From: Lates calcarifer
Taxonomy: Eukaryota > Chordata > Actinopteri > Centropomidae
NCBI RefSeq assembly: GCF_001640805.2
Contig: NC_066847.1
Location: 22,559,504-22,623,503, forward strand
Direction of reading: 5' to 3'
DNA: 64,000 bases
The notes under the pieces were generated by a model. It saw only the letters and a program-made list of their open reading frames with translations, ran no database searches and had not been told where the DNA came from. How positions within the stretch are numbered: position 1 is the stretch's first letter; each line of letters begins with the position of its first letter. Below, in pieces: positions 31,601 through 46,800 of this stretch. Both the position numbers and the translations under genes were made by a program.

Positions 31601-34600
31601 AGTGGCAACTTGTTTTCTCAGGAGGTTTTCAATGTGGTTTCTGAAGTCTGCTTCGTTTCAACCACAGGGGGAGACAGGGTACAATAGCTACAGGCAAAGT
31701 GATGCAGCTGCATAAAAGCCTTCGGGGGAATACAAGGGCTGGGGACCGAGCTGGCAGACGTGGGGGAGGGAGGGGTCATGTATGTAAATCTTACACGTAT
31801 TTTTGTGTCCGCAGGATGCATTTGTGCATGCCGCACGTGGAGACTGTTGAAATTACGCAGGTGCTGCAAAGTAAAAGAGGCATATTCATATTACACCAGC
31901 GAGACGTATTCCATGCCCTCCAGCTTCTGCCAGTGCCTAGAGCGCAGTCAGACAGTCAGCAGCTCATTTTCAACATCCCTGAATGGATGACTGGGAGGCA
32001 TGGCACCGGGGCCTGTGAGTAAAGAAGGAGCACTGGAGTAATGTTAGCCACCTTTACATAGCGAGAGCTACAAGAGAGATTTCTGCGAGGGCCGGCTCTA
32101 ATCCAAGTCGTATTTACATAGAATAGGTGCATCAATCACACAGCATTTAAAGCTCTGACTTACATTGTCTGGCTCTGTAGTGGAAATCAGGCTATTGTTA
32201 GACTCAATGCACCGAGGCTGCTGAATATTAATTCTTATTTGTTTTATTGTTGCTGAAACAAACATTTTATATTCAGAGAGAAAAGTATAATCTATTAACC
32301 ATGGGCGTTACTGTCGCACAAAATGTAGGCTTTACCGCCTCAGGATTGTGCATTGAAGCAATTCAGCTAAATTAGTGTAGCAGCTCTGAAAGAGCACGCA
32401 GTGATACTAATCTGGAGGCATTTCGGAAATATGAGCTGCAGCCATAATAACCATTAGTTTCATTAATGATATTAGCATTAGAATTTTTGCTGGGGACAGC
32501 AAAAGAATTGGTTTTGGAGGTAAGACTCTTATTATATTCCTCTGCTTCACGTCCATATCCTTAATAATCCACTGCCGTGAGACCTGCCAGGGCTTTGTGT
32601 GTGTGTAAGTGTGTGTGTGTGCTCCAGTGCTGTGCACTATGAGCGCTTTTTTCACTCACAGAGCACAGTGATTTTGCAGTGCACAGAGAGAGAAGACGGG
32701 GACACCAGATTGACGCTCTCACAGCACAGCTCTGCCTGGTTGTCAGCAGGGGTGATCTTCAGGTTGAGGGTGCTGCTGGACTTCTGCAGCACAGTGTCCT
32801 CTTCCCAAGTGGTAGACAGAACTTCCCCATCCTGACACACAGATGGACACGTAAAACTCAAAATGGGTACGTTTGAACAGTTGCATGCTCCCATATGATG
32901 CTTTCAGTGACGGACAGGACAGAAGGGATGGGATTATCTACGCTGCAAGTTCTTGAACTAATATGGCTCATTTTTGAGTCAGTGTGACAGCACATTGCAA
33001 AGCTTCCTTAACAGATGGTGCAGAAGATTTACCTTGGTCCAGTGGAGAGTGGCCAGGGGGTTTCCACCATGAGACACACACTCCAACACGAGCGTTGTCC
33101 CTGCTTTGACTTCCTCCCTCTCCAGACCCACAATGACTGGAGGCTGAGGTGGGACTGCCAGGAAACGACAGACAAAAATAAAAATGGACTTGAGAAAGAT
33201 GAATGGCATTAGAGGGCGGCGGAAAACTGAGGTGAAGAAGGTGCGGGAAGAAAAGGGATGTAGTAACTCAGGGAAAGAGCCGGGTGGAGTGACCATCGAT
33301 AGGACCACATAAAAAAGAAACCGCACTGTGATGAGAACACTCCTGGCAATTGATTAGGGAGCATCCCTGTTTGTTGAGACAGGGCCAATAAATTGGGCAC
33401 ATTCAACATGACTGTGGGATAAAAGGTCCAGATCTGATGAAAGCATTAAGTATTAAGGGAGCAGTGAGCTGGATCAAGTCCATAAAGCAAAATAACAGAT
33501 GTTCAAACAGTAATAAGGCAACATGAAATATGAATAAATTACAGCCTCCTTGAATAAAATATACGCAGTAAAATAAATTAGAGGAGGACGGGCCTTTGTT
33601 ATTGCTGCAATCAGTTTCATAGAGCAGGCTGCAGACCCTGGGCCAGCATGACAAATTGCCACCTTGCTAACAATCTGGCTGCCTGAAAATGGCCACCGCG
33701 CTGGCTTTGATGGGCTGGCATGCTGAGTAAGACTGCAGCGGTGGTCCCAAGTTCTGCAACATTAGCACTTAGTACAGAGCCCATGTTGTTTAATACAGAG
33801 CAGGGAGATAGGAAGGAAAGGAGGAGTGCTCACGGTTATTGGGCGATTGTTAAAACAGCAGTGGTGGCGTCTAATGTGGAGTATAGATAGAGACAACATT
33901 AAGGTGTCTAGTCAGTCCATGGATAATACGGCGGCAGAGCTGGAGGAAGTGCTGGCTGCTGAGGGTGTCAGCAGCGCTGCTCCACTTTAATCAACAACAT
34001 GATTTAGGCCTGGGAGAAGCAGGTGGGTAGACTCTCGGGCCTAAGCAATCAATTACTTCAACTGATCAACAGAGTAGAAAATACTAAACCTTCTGTAGTA
34101 AACAGTAGCTGCAGCGAGTCACCGTTTGTGTGCATTCAACAAAAATAGGTTTCATTGTTGCCTTGCCAAACAAGAGGAAAAAGGAACGCCAGATGCAGTG
34201 CGAGACAGAGGCTGCACGTGTCAACTCACCTTTGTGTGCTGCTGTAACAACTTTATTATATAACCTCACACAGTTTTGTGATAACAACATGAAAGAAAAA
34301 GCAAGAGAATCTGCCTTCCGTCCTGCCTCAGTGGATTCCAAATTTAATTTGAGCTGATGAGCACAAAAGTTGCTGGGTTCATTTTTTAGGATTCATTATT
34401 ATTAACTGCAGTGGCCTTAGCTTCCCATATTGGTTATTATAATGTTGTTAAAAAATTCAGTACTTGAAGCCTCGCTGATATAATCCATCTCAGTTGGTCT
34501 AATAATTGGTTTATGTGTTTTGGTTAACATGGGGGAAATAGGACTGAGAGTGTAAATAATTTTAGGATTACTGAATAAAACAGTAAATCTAAACTAAACT

Positions 34601-37600
34601 AATTCAAATTTAATTGCAGGGCTGGTACGATTTTACCACTGCTGTGGAAAACAGCCTCGTGCTCTTGTCATATCAATCTCAGCCCACCAGGGGCAGCCGC
34701 GTGAAGTGGAGGCGGTCACACTCGTGTTGTCTTCAAGTAGGTGTGAGTTTGCCTTCAGGTTGAATGTTTCTCCTCAGACCGCTAACGCAGACTGAGTGCA
34801 CAAGGCAGGATACCCTTGGGCCTCTCTGAGTTAGGGTTCCTGTGTGATTGAGTTGTGTCTGTATGTGAGTGTTTCGAAAGAGAGGTGGGGGGGTTGGGGG
34901 TGTTGACTGTCAGTTTACAGAATGGTTGAGACACTCACAGTACACACTCATGGTCAACGTGGTCTCCACAGGCCGGAAAAGGGCGGAGTTCTTGGCACGA
35001 CATGCCAGCTGCTTCCCGTTGTCAGAGCTCAGGGCGGTGACTCTTTGAGAGGCAAGAGAAAGACAGGAGAAACAAGAAGGATGAAAGACTTATTGTATCG
35101 GCTCATACAAAGTTCTTAAGCTCAAAACATCACATCATGGTTATGTCCGGCCAGTAGTGGAAGAAGTATTCAGATCCTTGCAAATAGAGTCAAGTACTAC
35201 TTGTCCTGTAGTCAAAATCCTACTTAAGTTATACTGATGTATCATCTTGCAAGCAGTATTTAAGCAGCAAGAAGAAAAAACAAAAGTTCTCCTACACAGA
35301 GTCATCTGAAATGTGACCAGGAGCCCTAAGACAAAAAGTTTTGGGAACTACTCGGGTAATCTCTAACATTGTTTTGTATTTTATTACCTTTTTTTAAGTA
35401 AAGGTGCCTATAAATGACACTTAAGTACAGTATTTGAGTAAATATGCTTACTTACTTTCCACCTCTGTCTGGCCACTTGCATGAGCCACAATAAATTCAA
35501 ACATGCACTTTATGTGATGTATATTGAAAGATCCACTGGTCCTCTCTATGCAGTGGATTCGCTCTGAGTCTAGTTTACTTTTTCAGTTTATGTCTTCTGT
35601 ATCAAATTGCAGCACAATGTCAAGCATAACAATCACACACGGCCCACTGCTGCGTACACTCAGTGTGAATATGAGGAAAGAGCATCAATATTGCTTAAGA
35701 CCTTGGCTGCTCTGCAATAGAGCTGAACAACGTTGCAGCTCCTCAGTACCAATGTTATCTCAGCATATGACAAGAGGTTATTATCTTTGACACAGAGGAG
35801 ACAAGCAGGATTAAAGCAATCTATGGTCCTGTTTAATGTATAGGGAACCTGGTGAACCGGTGAGGATCGGATCTGTCTCGCTGCTGGAATGTAATTTTGT
35901 GCGTCTGACGGAAGCTAATTCAATCGCGCAGTGCCAAGTAACAGTTCGCTGTGTGCAGAAATCATTGTGCTCACTAAGACAGAAGGAGAAAATAAGAGCG
36001 GGGTGAAAACAAGGGAAACAAGAAACAAAGACAAGACTTGGAGAGATTGAGCAGGCTGGTGAGGAGAATGAGTCTGGCAGGCGGGCGAACACATACGTTA
36101 CTTCAGCATGCGTGTTCAGGAGCTTATCCTTTGAGCCAGACACGGTGAAAGACTCTGCACCTGTCAGCTTGACTCCATCTAAAAGGCACAATGGGGGGAA
36201 GGTGCACAAAAAGGGAGAACAGTGTGTGTAAATTTGTTCATGCGAAACAGCAACATCAGTGTTATTCTCATGTGTAATTTTATGGTAAATACTGGAATAC
36301 AATAAATATGTATATCTGACTGTGTTGCAGCAACAGTATATAACACTGTCTCAGCTTGTCTAAATCAAATAAGTGCTGAGATTACAACATGACCAAAACA
36401 AACTGACATCTTATACAATAAAGATGTACATTTGAACAAGGAAACCAGACCTACAGGAGAACCCTGTAGACAAATTAACACCAACAGAAAACAATACAAC
36501 TCTCTCCTCCTCTCTCTCCCTATTTTTGTTTCAGGCACAGTACATGTACAGTATAATAAGTGTGACAGGGGAGCAAAAGGTAAAAACAGAAAATAGGAAA
36601 ATTGCAGCTGTTTTGTGAACAACTAGGAACTTGTGATACATCCACTGTACATGCAATTCAGTGGAAATTGGAAATTCAAATGTTCAGGCTATTTCCTCCC
36701 ACACAGAGTCTGCTCTTTTCAACTCTTCGATTCGAAGACTATGAAATGAGAAATCTTTACTGAACTCGCATTTTATCCTCGGCAACGCTTCTGTGATTAA
36801 ATATTCTGGTTTGTGATCCGAGCATGTGGAATATTGGAAAAGCTGCTGCCCGTTGTTTCTGGGCCTGTCAGGCTAGCACATTTGAACAGGTGACTCACCT
36901 TTAAAGAGTGTGATTTCAGCCTCGGGCTTTGCGTCAGGGGCGACACAGGTGACAGTGTACATCCTCCCTGCAACCCAGGGTGTTTCCATTTCTACCTCAA
37001 AGTATGGACTGGATGGAGGAACTGTGTGAGAGAAACAGAAGCTCACATTTATCACATCAGTAACCTAATATTCATCAAACTAATTCTGGGTTAGTGGAGG
37101 CTGCTGCTGTCACAGATGGATATTAGCTTATGCAATGATATGATAATAAGCACTTGTAACATTTGGGAGTGACTGGAGTGTCACGCTGTCAGCTTTTGAG
37201 TGATTTACTACAGCGAGGTTTGATGTTCTGTTGAGTTAGAATACAAATTGTGGACAAGAAGAGAATACAGAGATGAAATAGTGATGAAACCAATCCAGTG
37301 CTAATCTATCATAGCAAACACCAAACACTTCTCCTCTCAGATCACCCCCAAGCTAAATATGTGCTTTCTGGACTGATCAAAGCAGCCCTCACTTCTTCAC
37401 TGTTCTACTCAACAATCCTTTTATCTGACCATAAATAGGAATTCCAGAAAAAAACATAGCTTTTAACACAAGGGACCAAAATTGTTTGGCAGTAAACTGT
37501 GAAATCTGTCACCAACTAATCATCAAAGAGATTTCTGCAGATCTGTGAGCCACTCTTTACCAAGACTATCAGTTCAATCATGCTCACACTACAGAAACCT

Positions 37601-37778
37601 GATCATCTATTGTGCCAGCTTTTTGCGAGTGGGTGAGCCTGTAGAATTACAAACTATGGTTACTGTTAAGGCTGTTTTTCTTTCATCAGAGATCAGTAGA
37701 AGTGCAAAGGCTGCCTGAGCTCAGAGACAGAATGGGGAGTTGGAAAGTACAGGAACAGTACGTGTGTGTGTGTGTGAG

Positions 37779-37822
<44 letters not shown>

Positions 37823-40800
37823 AAGACTGGCAGAGAAGTAAAGGGATGTGGCAAGAATGAAAAGGGAGAACAAGACGGGCTGCAGAGGAGAGCAGAGGCA
37901 GGGAGATAGCTGCTGCTAAATGTGGAGATAAATCCACTGCTAATGTGTGGGCAAACAGCTGGACCACAAGCAACCAAACCAGCCAGCCATAAAGCTCCTC
38001 TCTACTCTCTTTTGGCACATACAATTAATTCCTGGCCACTAGGAGGAGCTGTTGCTGTGTGCACAGTCACCCCGATGGCTCTAGTCTGCTATTGAGACAG
38101 ATGAGATGTGGCTGCAGCTTCAAACTGATTTAAAAGAAGCAATTGAATCTGTGTGGACTGTGATGGGTTACCCAGAGCACTGCAGAGGCGCGCGCTGCAA
38201 TAATGAGATGCATTTGTTTGTTTTTCCCCCCCTCTTCCCTGAGAAGATGACTGGGCCATGCATCTATTGACAGCCCCTGCACTCTCAATCTACTCAGGCC
38301 CCGCACGACTCACATAAGCGCATCACTTGTTGTGCTCCAGGAGAGTCTGGCAGCCTAACAAATCCTAAAATAAGAATAATGATATGTTCGCAAATGAGGC
38401 AGGCAGGTATCTAATTTTTTCCTCGCTCGCTCATGCTGGCCCATTCCTCTTATCTCTCATTCACTCCATCATCCCTTCTCTAGCAGCCAGAGCCCACCCT
38501 CTCCAACTCTCCTCCACTCCCCTCGCTATCCTTCTTGACCACTGCAGTTAAACTGCAGAAGTGCGGGGGAAGGTGTGTTCCAGCTTGGACTGGGGAATTA
38601 CAGTCCTCCATCCATCACATCCACTCAGGCAAAGCATGTGACCCAATGAGCCCAGTCAGGATGAACTTAGATGCACATACACATTCGTACAAATGTGATT
38701 AGCACATGTGGACAACAACAAAACACATATTATACTCAGTTTAGTGGACATACACTCAGAGGAAGGAATAGACAGCAAACATGCTGTTCTCTTAATTAAC
38801 TCTTTCTGCCCCTTCTTTGTCTACTTGCCTGTCGGCTTTTTCATTTTGTCTCCCTGCCTGTTACTCTCTCCTTCTCTCTTTCTCTTTGCTCTCTAGCTCT
38901 GTCTCTCTTATTAAGGTACATATATGAACACAAAAATAGATAGCAAAGACTTGCTCCTGCCGTTCAGACGAGAGACAGTGAGCCGCAAAATTCGATTCAT
39001 TAGACAAATACAGACGGATGGATGGATAAGGCAGATAAGAAGCAGATTAGCAGACACACATCAATATGCATAAGCAGCTTTTTTCCACCTATCTTTCTCT
39101 CTCTCTCGTTCACATACAGATGCACATGCTCTCTTTTCTCCCGTGCACACAAACACCCAAAGATAAACTCAAGTCTACGGTGCATGCAGATTTGCACGCA
39201 CAAAAAAAACACTGACACAGGCGAGTGAATGTGCAGACAAGCTACATTCATCTTAGCTCACTCTAAAAACAGGCGCCAGTGTGCGCAGTCTAACATGTGA
39301 TACCCAGCTGATTCTCTGCAAGAAAAAAAAAATATTGGAGAAGGCCCAGGGGTTAAAACAGTCTCTAAAAAGCATATTATGCTGATTTAAGAAAACAGCA
39401 GAGACCAGAGCATCAGACTTTTCAACAGGCAGACAGACACAGCTCATCAGTTTGATCTCTGGAAGACAAGGATTGATTGGCCAAAACCACTCAAGCGTGC
39501 ACATTTACATGCACGAGGGTGTGTTTTTCCTCTCGTATGTGCATAAAAACGCACGCGTTCACTCATTCACACTCTCACACACACACACATACACACACGC
39601 TGTAGGTCTCAGGTGTGTGATCTCTGGGAATGAAAGCCTCTGAAACTGTGCTCTTTTTTTCAGCCTCCCCTTCCTCTCTGTGTCCCCCAACTCTGTGTCT
39701 CCTCTGTTCCGGGGGTGGGGGTGGGGGGTGGGGGTGGAGCAGGTGTCTAGAACAGAAATAAGAGCCCACCCCCACCCCCCACCCCCATCATCCCTCACCT
39801 ACCCATACACTCCCCCCTTCCTGTCCCGCTACTAATGTCTCTTTTACCTTGTTGTTTTGGGTCCATTACATAACAGTTCAATTCTTATTTATCAGCCTCT
39901 GTCTCCCAAATGACCAATTGTAGAAAATATTTTACACCCATCCAGGTCTGAACCTTGGTGATAGATTCAAATTAGACTTAAAAGCGAACCCTTTTGTGTC
40001 TCATTTTCCTATTTAGCACTAACTCCCCACCGCCCTTGCTAATGGCAAAGACCCTGACACTGTAACATCAGTCTGGCACTGTAATATGCACATCGTCACA
40101 TCAACGTATAACACGTTGTCCTCTGACGGGGTTATATCTTGGGCGACTGTCAGAACTTTTCGTGAACGAAGATGAATAAAGTCGCCATGTTCCACGTTGC
40201 TTGTGCCCCCATTTATAAGTTGTTCCATTATTCATAACAGGGAATCATAAAATGAAGGCTCATTATATACTCTTCAAGTGCTAAACTCATTAGCTACCGC
40301 AAAAACCTCACCATAGCCTTGGTTCCTAAAATGTCCTCTAACCTCCAACCAAGACTGATAATAAGCTTACACACATGGGCACACTCACACACACATATAT
40401 CTGTAAGACCCAACTATGGCAACTGAATGAGTAACACAGTCTAAAACCAGAACACATCAAATAACTGTTTTGAACGTTTGCAGGAGGCATCTGTACAGGC
40501 ATGCAATGCGGTGAGGGAGAGAGTTGTTCATTAATAGGATTAAATGCTAAGGGTAATGGTATAAACCGAGACACAGGATGTGTCAGGTATGTGACGGGCA
40601 CAGTGCGGGGTAAGTTTTAGCAGAGGAGGGGGGTTTCAGCAGAGGGGGGTAGAGGTTGTTATTGTCATGGATTACTCAGTGCCACTTGATCTGCCTATTG
40701 CAGTAATCCCCTATCTAAGCCCTGCAGGAAGGCAAAAACACACAGGAGTTATGTTGCACCAATGGAAATGTCTTGAAAACATCTCTTTGTAAGCCCATGG

Positions 40801-43800
40801 ATGGAGCTTATTGACATTTTTGCCTCCATCCCTGCTATTTACTGCCTGTGGAGATCCATCTTGAATTAGCCAGTCATTATACCACTCCCTCTGACCCAAG
40901 AATCCAATTATACGACCAGCAATCTCTGTTTTGTTTTCACCCTCCCCTCCCCTTACTTCTCCCCCCACTGTATCTCCTCATAAAGAGTTTATAGTGTTTT
41001 GATTTGATGCAGGGCTTGATGGGATATGGCCATGGTTGACTGGCCAGGGGTGTGGGGCCTTGGGAGCTGTAGTTCAGTGATGGAGAAGTCCGTGGGGAAC
41101 TCATCAGAGACAGTGCTCTTCAAAAGGATGCACAGTTTCCAGTCCCAGTTCAGCACTAACAGGAGATTGAATTCATCAGCTCATTATCAAGCCCCAGATT
41201 AGTCACGTATTTTGAATCAGTTGAGTTGGTGGGGTGGAACAAATGACCCTTTAGGACCAAGGCTGCAGAGTGCTTTTTAAGTTCAGTCACTTCACTCTTT
41301 GCCCTTTGCAACAGCACAGCTGCGGCCATCCATCTTAAATCATCAACAGCTGGAAAGTGTTCCCGAGACGCTGAACAAAAACACCAGCTGTGACGTGTGG
41401 TGAGGACTCAGATCTGAGTGTGCCAGGAACATGGAGCGGTCGTAGGTCTCGGTCGTGGCAAACATGGCTACCGGCGATCCCCGATGCAAGGCGAACACAA
41501 TTCCCACAAATTTTGACCTTTTCGACAAAGCCGAAGGCAATGTGTTGACTCTGTCCATGTGGGTGCACATGCGATGGGGCACCTTAGAGGTGATAAATGT
41601 GGGAGTCAAGCCTGCTGTAGCTGCAGGTGTAGGCCTGCTGTAGGACATCAGACTGCTGCAGTGTGGAACAAGAACACAGCCATTCAAAGAGAGACGTCTG
41701 CGCCCCTTTGCCTCTTCCTATCCCACACCACCCGCCATCCCTCCTACAGACCCCATTGATGTCAGAAAAACCTGCTTTCTTCCCAGTGGAGACTGAGGCC
41801 GCCAGAATCGCCAAGGCAACCTCACCCCCCCAAAAGAAGCCCCCTCTCCATGGTCACCAAAGAGAAAGCTTGAAAGCGAGGAAGAGAGGGAGAAATTGTG
41901 CAATGGAGAGAATGGGGAGGGGGATGTAAGTAAATGAACTGCGCTGGGAGAAGAAAGGTTCTTTTAGAGTCCCTTTCCTCGCCACATATGGGCTCGCTCC
42001 CACAAGCAAGAGGAACAGGGAGAGAGAGAGAGATACGGGTTGTTACAGAGTGGCAACAGGTGGTCTAATGTAGCTGCACAATTACATCTATTCCACCTCA
42101 TGTCTGAGTAGGAACTTTTCAGTCACTTCTGTGATAATTTATTCCTGTGCAAGAGAGAGACATGGATCGCCCTGAGGCTTGCCAGGGAGTCCAGGCTGTA
42201 CTGATACTTTACATTGTGCGGCCGCTGTGTAAAGCCAGTGACCTGCTGGAACATGCAGGGATTGCATAGTGCTTGTTAAAGAAATAAATACTGTTTGAAA
42301 AGTTACAAAAATTGCAACTTTCCTCACGGTTCATACATGCTTCACATGTGATTTGCCCGTGAAGGAAGTTGCTGACTTCTACTGTACCAAGTCCCTGCTT
42401 CAAATGCAACTGACTATCTTGAGCAAATTAAAGCTTTTTATCAATAGATATGAATATTTAAAAGCTCTTTATATGCTGATCACCGGTGAAGAGGTCGTGT
42501 TTGTTACTGGAGTACCGAGGATGCTCACTGTGCCATACATTATTCCATCATTCTGACAAAAAATTACGTGTTTATAAGCTCCCATGTCCCCTCTTTTCAC
42601 ACACTCAGTGGTTTTGCTCACTTAACATGGTGACCCAGGCTGTGTTGGAAACGATTGCTTGACTGCTCTCAGACTGGCCCGCTTGACACTGATAGAGGGC
42701 ATCATCTTCCAGTTGGGCCTTTTCAATCTGAAGATGATACTGCCCTGGAATAGAAATGGAGAGATTAATTATTTTTGTGACACATTACGTTGTGGTGAGC
42801 ACACTAAATACACGCAAATAATTACATAGAGAAGGGATACAGTTTGCTTTCTTGCTCACACTCCACTGAATATGATGCTGCATGTGTATTGATGGGGTAC
42901 CTCCTGCAGGCTATTTTTCCATCTGTGTCTGAATTTTAGGCAATTTTGAACTTGGTAGATGGGGAAATTAACAATAAAAGCAATTTGTACAATGACAGTC
43001 TGACATTTCAGTACAGTGATATACTCTACTATTGATGTTTGGGTGTTTGATTTGGTTAAAAATAGATTTTTGTCTTATTTCTGTAGAATGAAAACATCTC
43101 ACTGGCTGAGAACCTCCTGCTGCAGGCACTTCCATTGACATGCAAGTGGTTGTCTATACTCATAGCAGACACATTTTGTTTCAGAATCAATTTCCAGTAT
43201 GGTAAATGAAATCCAATCCCAGATTCACAACACAGACTGAATAAACTGTCTATTAATTGATGCCAGGCAGAGTCCTTCTCTCTGTATCTCTCTTCTGAGA
43301 TTGGCCCTGCCAACAGGGCTTGATTTGTTTGATGCATTGCCATAACCTGTGGGGATTAGATGATGTTCAGTGTTGTTTTTTCGCGTTCTGATTCTCTGGC
43401 TCACAGCCTACTAACATGTGCAAAATAGTATCTTGGTCTGACAACCACCCAGGCCTAAAAATGCATGTGTCAAGTAAGCTGGCAAGATAATTAACACCAA
43501 CCAGAAGCAATTTTCACGTCTAAGTTATCATTGAGTGCACAGAGAGAGACATTGAAGTTATTAATCATATTCCTCTTTCCAGAAATTACTCACAAATAGT
43601 GCAATCAAGTTGCAGGGAGTGTGTATTTATGGTAGGGGAGATGGCGGATGGCTGCAACGTGATTTGCTTATTTGTCTACTACTCTGTATTTATTTCCAAA
43701 TTTTGGGATACGGTATATCTACACAGCCATTATGTCTGCACTGCAGCAAAGTATATTCTCTCTGCAAAGCTGCATTTGTGTTTTGGCTTTAAAGCTGAAA

Positions 43801-46800
43801 ATTCATATTGTTACATAATTGGAAAAGGTCAATCCCCACTGAGAAGTGGAAAAGGAAAGAGAAAACTAACCAGTGTCAGTTTTTGATCTTAATTTAGACA
43901 TTATTATAATTTAGGCATTATATGTTCAGTGCTATTCTATTATACCTGGTACAAACTGATCCAATATAAATCATGTCCTATGCAGGTTTCATTATTTTGA
44001 AGAACAAGAGCAAAAGTACATACACCACTTGACAGGTGTGACCCAGCCAAAGGATCTTTATCACATCTTTTTCTGGCTCTGTTAAGTTTCACATATTTAA
44101 GGGTACAGAATATTTTAACACTTTTCCAAGACACAAGATTTATTAAACTTAAGAGCAACTTAATTTGCAAAGACAATCTAGTGTTGCCAACATACCAAAG
44201 ATAAGAAATCCCAGAAAGTGGTTAAGGTCATATTCATGTGAGACAGTTTGCCAGTTTGCAACATTTGAAATCAGTTCATTGATGTTAGTTAACACTGTGA
44301 AGGTAGTGGCAGTATATGTGATGTCATGTATTCATGGATGTTCATTCATAATTACATTTTGCCTAGTTTACTGGCTGCATGCCACACATTACAATTAAAT
44401 TATAACTTGCGGATCAATCATTGAAAATAAATTAAGGAAAACTCACTTAATGCTTTGGGGCTTTGAACAAGCTGTTCTACCTGTTGTTCTTTGTGTGTTT
44501 ATCTTTACAAATGCTTGAAATACTACATCAAGCCTTGTGTGGATACACATTTCACATTACTGCCTCAGCTCAGGGAAACTAAGGGTGCTACATCTACCGC
44601 AAGTATATGTTGAAATCCATGCTCGCCTCTCCCTTGTGTGTTAATGTGTGATTTCAGGCTTTTTTTTTAAAGCATCAATAAATATCACTGATGGTGACAA
44701 TCAGTGAAAACTGGTGGAGTAACAAGTGCAGTCAAGTGTCATCTTAAATGATTTTGCTCTTTTTGTGCAGTGTTAAGTGATTGCATACATCAGTCCACGG
44801 TTTCTTTTCCTGGTAAAGTGTACCTGCACTGATGGATATTTTATTCATGAGTGTATGTCTGAGTGTTTGACAGCTTGTCTTTGTTTGTATTCTTTATGTT
44901 CATGTGTATACATTCTTATCGTGTTGTTATTGATTTTTAAATGAGGTGAGATGTTTTTCTAATCCTGACCCTGCTGTAATGCTAACTGCTCACTGCCAAC
45001 TCATTAGCTAACAAACATCATTCTACTGTTTTATACATATGTTTATGTAAACTCTAGGCATTAGTAAGCATGCACACATTGTCGACGTCCATGCTTGTAT
45101 GCATCTCTCAGCATTTGCGTGTCACTAGTGGTCTCCCACACTGTGCAAAAGTCAAGTGCGGCTTGTCTTGTTGCGGGGCTGATCAGGAACAGATGCTCTT
45201 CTCTTACATGGGATTGCCTTCTAATTGGCTATTACTTTTTATAGACTGTGGAGCAGATTCTGCAACACACTTTATTCCCTGCCACATTTCACTGATGTGC
45301 TGACACTCTGTTGCTATAATTTTTTTTTCTTTTTTTAATCTTTACATGTGACAGTGACAGTGAGTGTGAGTGTGTGAGAGGCTGTTGACAATCGCATCAC
45401 CTCCTCAGTCCCAGATGCTCTCCATATACAGAGCCTGTGTGCCATAAGGCTCCCGTAATGTATGTGTTGCTTTATTACAGCACTCTGAAGCCATAGCAAC
45501 AACATCATCTCATTTACTTTTAGAGTAGCCAACATCAAGCTATACTGTTGGATGCCTCCTGAGTTGACAGCAGCACTCCATAATTAAAACCATATGAGCT
45601 ATGTCACAGGAAAATAATTAAGTATTTAACAACAAACTATATTTATTTAGGTCTTTTCAAAAACAAGTTTACGAAGTGACATAAAAACAGAAAATACACA
45701 TTGTAATCAAATTTTAACATAGTTCTTATACAATCAAAAAATATTGGATCAATCTTACACTGACAGCTGTTATTGTGTTACTGTATTTAGAACATCATAC
45801 TTTTATTGACCTTTTCCACATCTGACATCATGTCCTGGCCTGTACAGCTTTACCTTGATCGGTGTTATTTCATCTTATTCCACTGTACACAACAACAGGC
45901 AGCTGGATCTTCTGAGTTGATCCTTTTTCTGAGATTTTTTTGTTTTTGCCAAACTCAAACTGAATGCCTGAATCACCTCCAGGGACAATTTGCGGTGACT
46001 AATTCTGGTGTCTTTTTAGTGGTACTTTTTATCAAACAAGGTTTGGATAGGTCCATCAAAACCCACAAGGCTGTAAAACATATTCTGTGAGTATCACTGT
46101 TTACCTCTCTCGGGGTTTCCAATCATGCTGTAGCGTGGAAAGCCTGGCAGGCTTCTCTCAGGTCCCAGGAGGAGGCCATCTTTCACCCACTGCACAGTCC
46201 CTGAGGCTCGCAGCACCTCACACCTCAACACAGCTGTGGCTCCCATCCGCACGGTGAGGTTCCTGGGCTCAGACCTGAAGGCCTGCTGGGCCTGCGTGCC
46301 TGGAGACATAAAAGGAGAAGGACAAAAGCAGCTGGAGTGGAATCCTAGAGCAGGAAATGGATGTGATGGGATTTAATGTAAAGAGGAAGAACAAGGGGCA
46401 AGTATGTGTAATGAGCATTAGGGAGGAAATAAAAGGAGTAGGGGGAGGCATGACATAAACATCCACCACATGCAGTCCTGTGGTCTTTTGTCTGAGAAGG
46501 TACCCCATTGTGTCTGGCCACATTATTCATCCTGGCATATGTTTTATTGATGGGAAACTGCAGTGATACGGCCCTGAAAATGAGTCAATAAAGTAATTAC
46601 TGCGAATTAAATCCCCCCTCGGCCATGCAGATAGGGTATTGGGAGGAGGAAAAAAGCATGGGGTATCAGAGACCTCGTTCACCTGTGGTTTTTCTTCAGT
46701 GTCAATGTCCCACCAGCTAATTCCTCCTGGGAAGAGTAATGATTATCACTTTAATCCCCCTTGTTTGTCATAGGTGGAGTTGGCCATCCTTCAGCAAAGC

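Larger units (their letters stand above)
37022..42621. other. nphs1: nphs1 intron 3 (5.6 kb)
   Basis: It contains a TG/GA microsatellite, a G-rich/C-rich hairpin (39711-39787) and a CpG-containing stretch near 41400-41650 with unexplained open frames. No exon with splice borders fits the nephrin frame. Confidence 0.5.

Noticed and set aside
35811..36302. 163-codon minus-strand open frame
   Set aside because: It covers nephrin exon 5 plus both flanking introns; only 36097-36178 is bounded by splice sites and matches nephrin Ig2.
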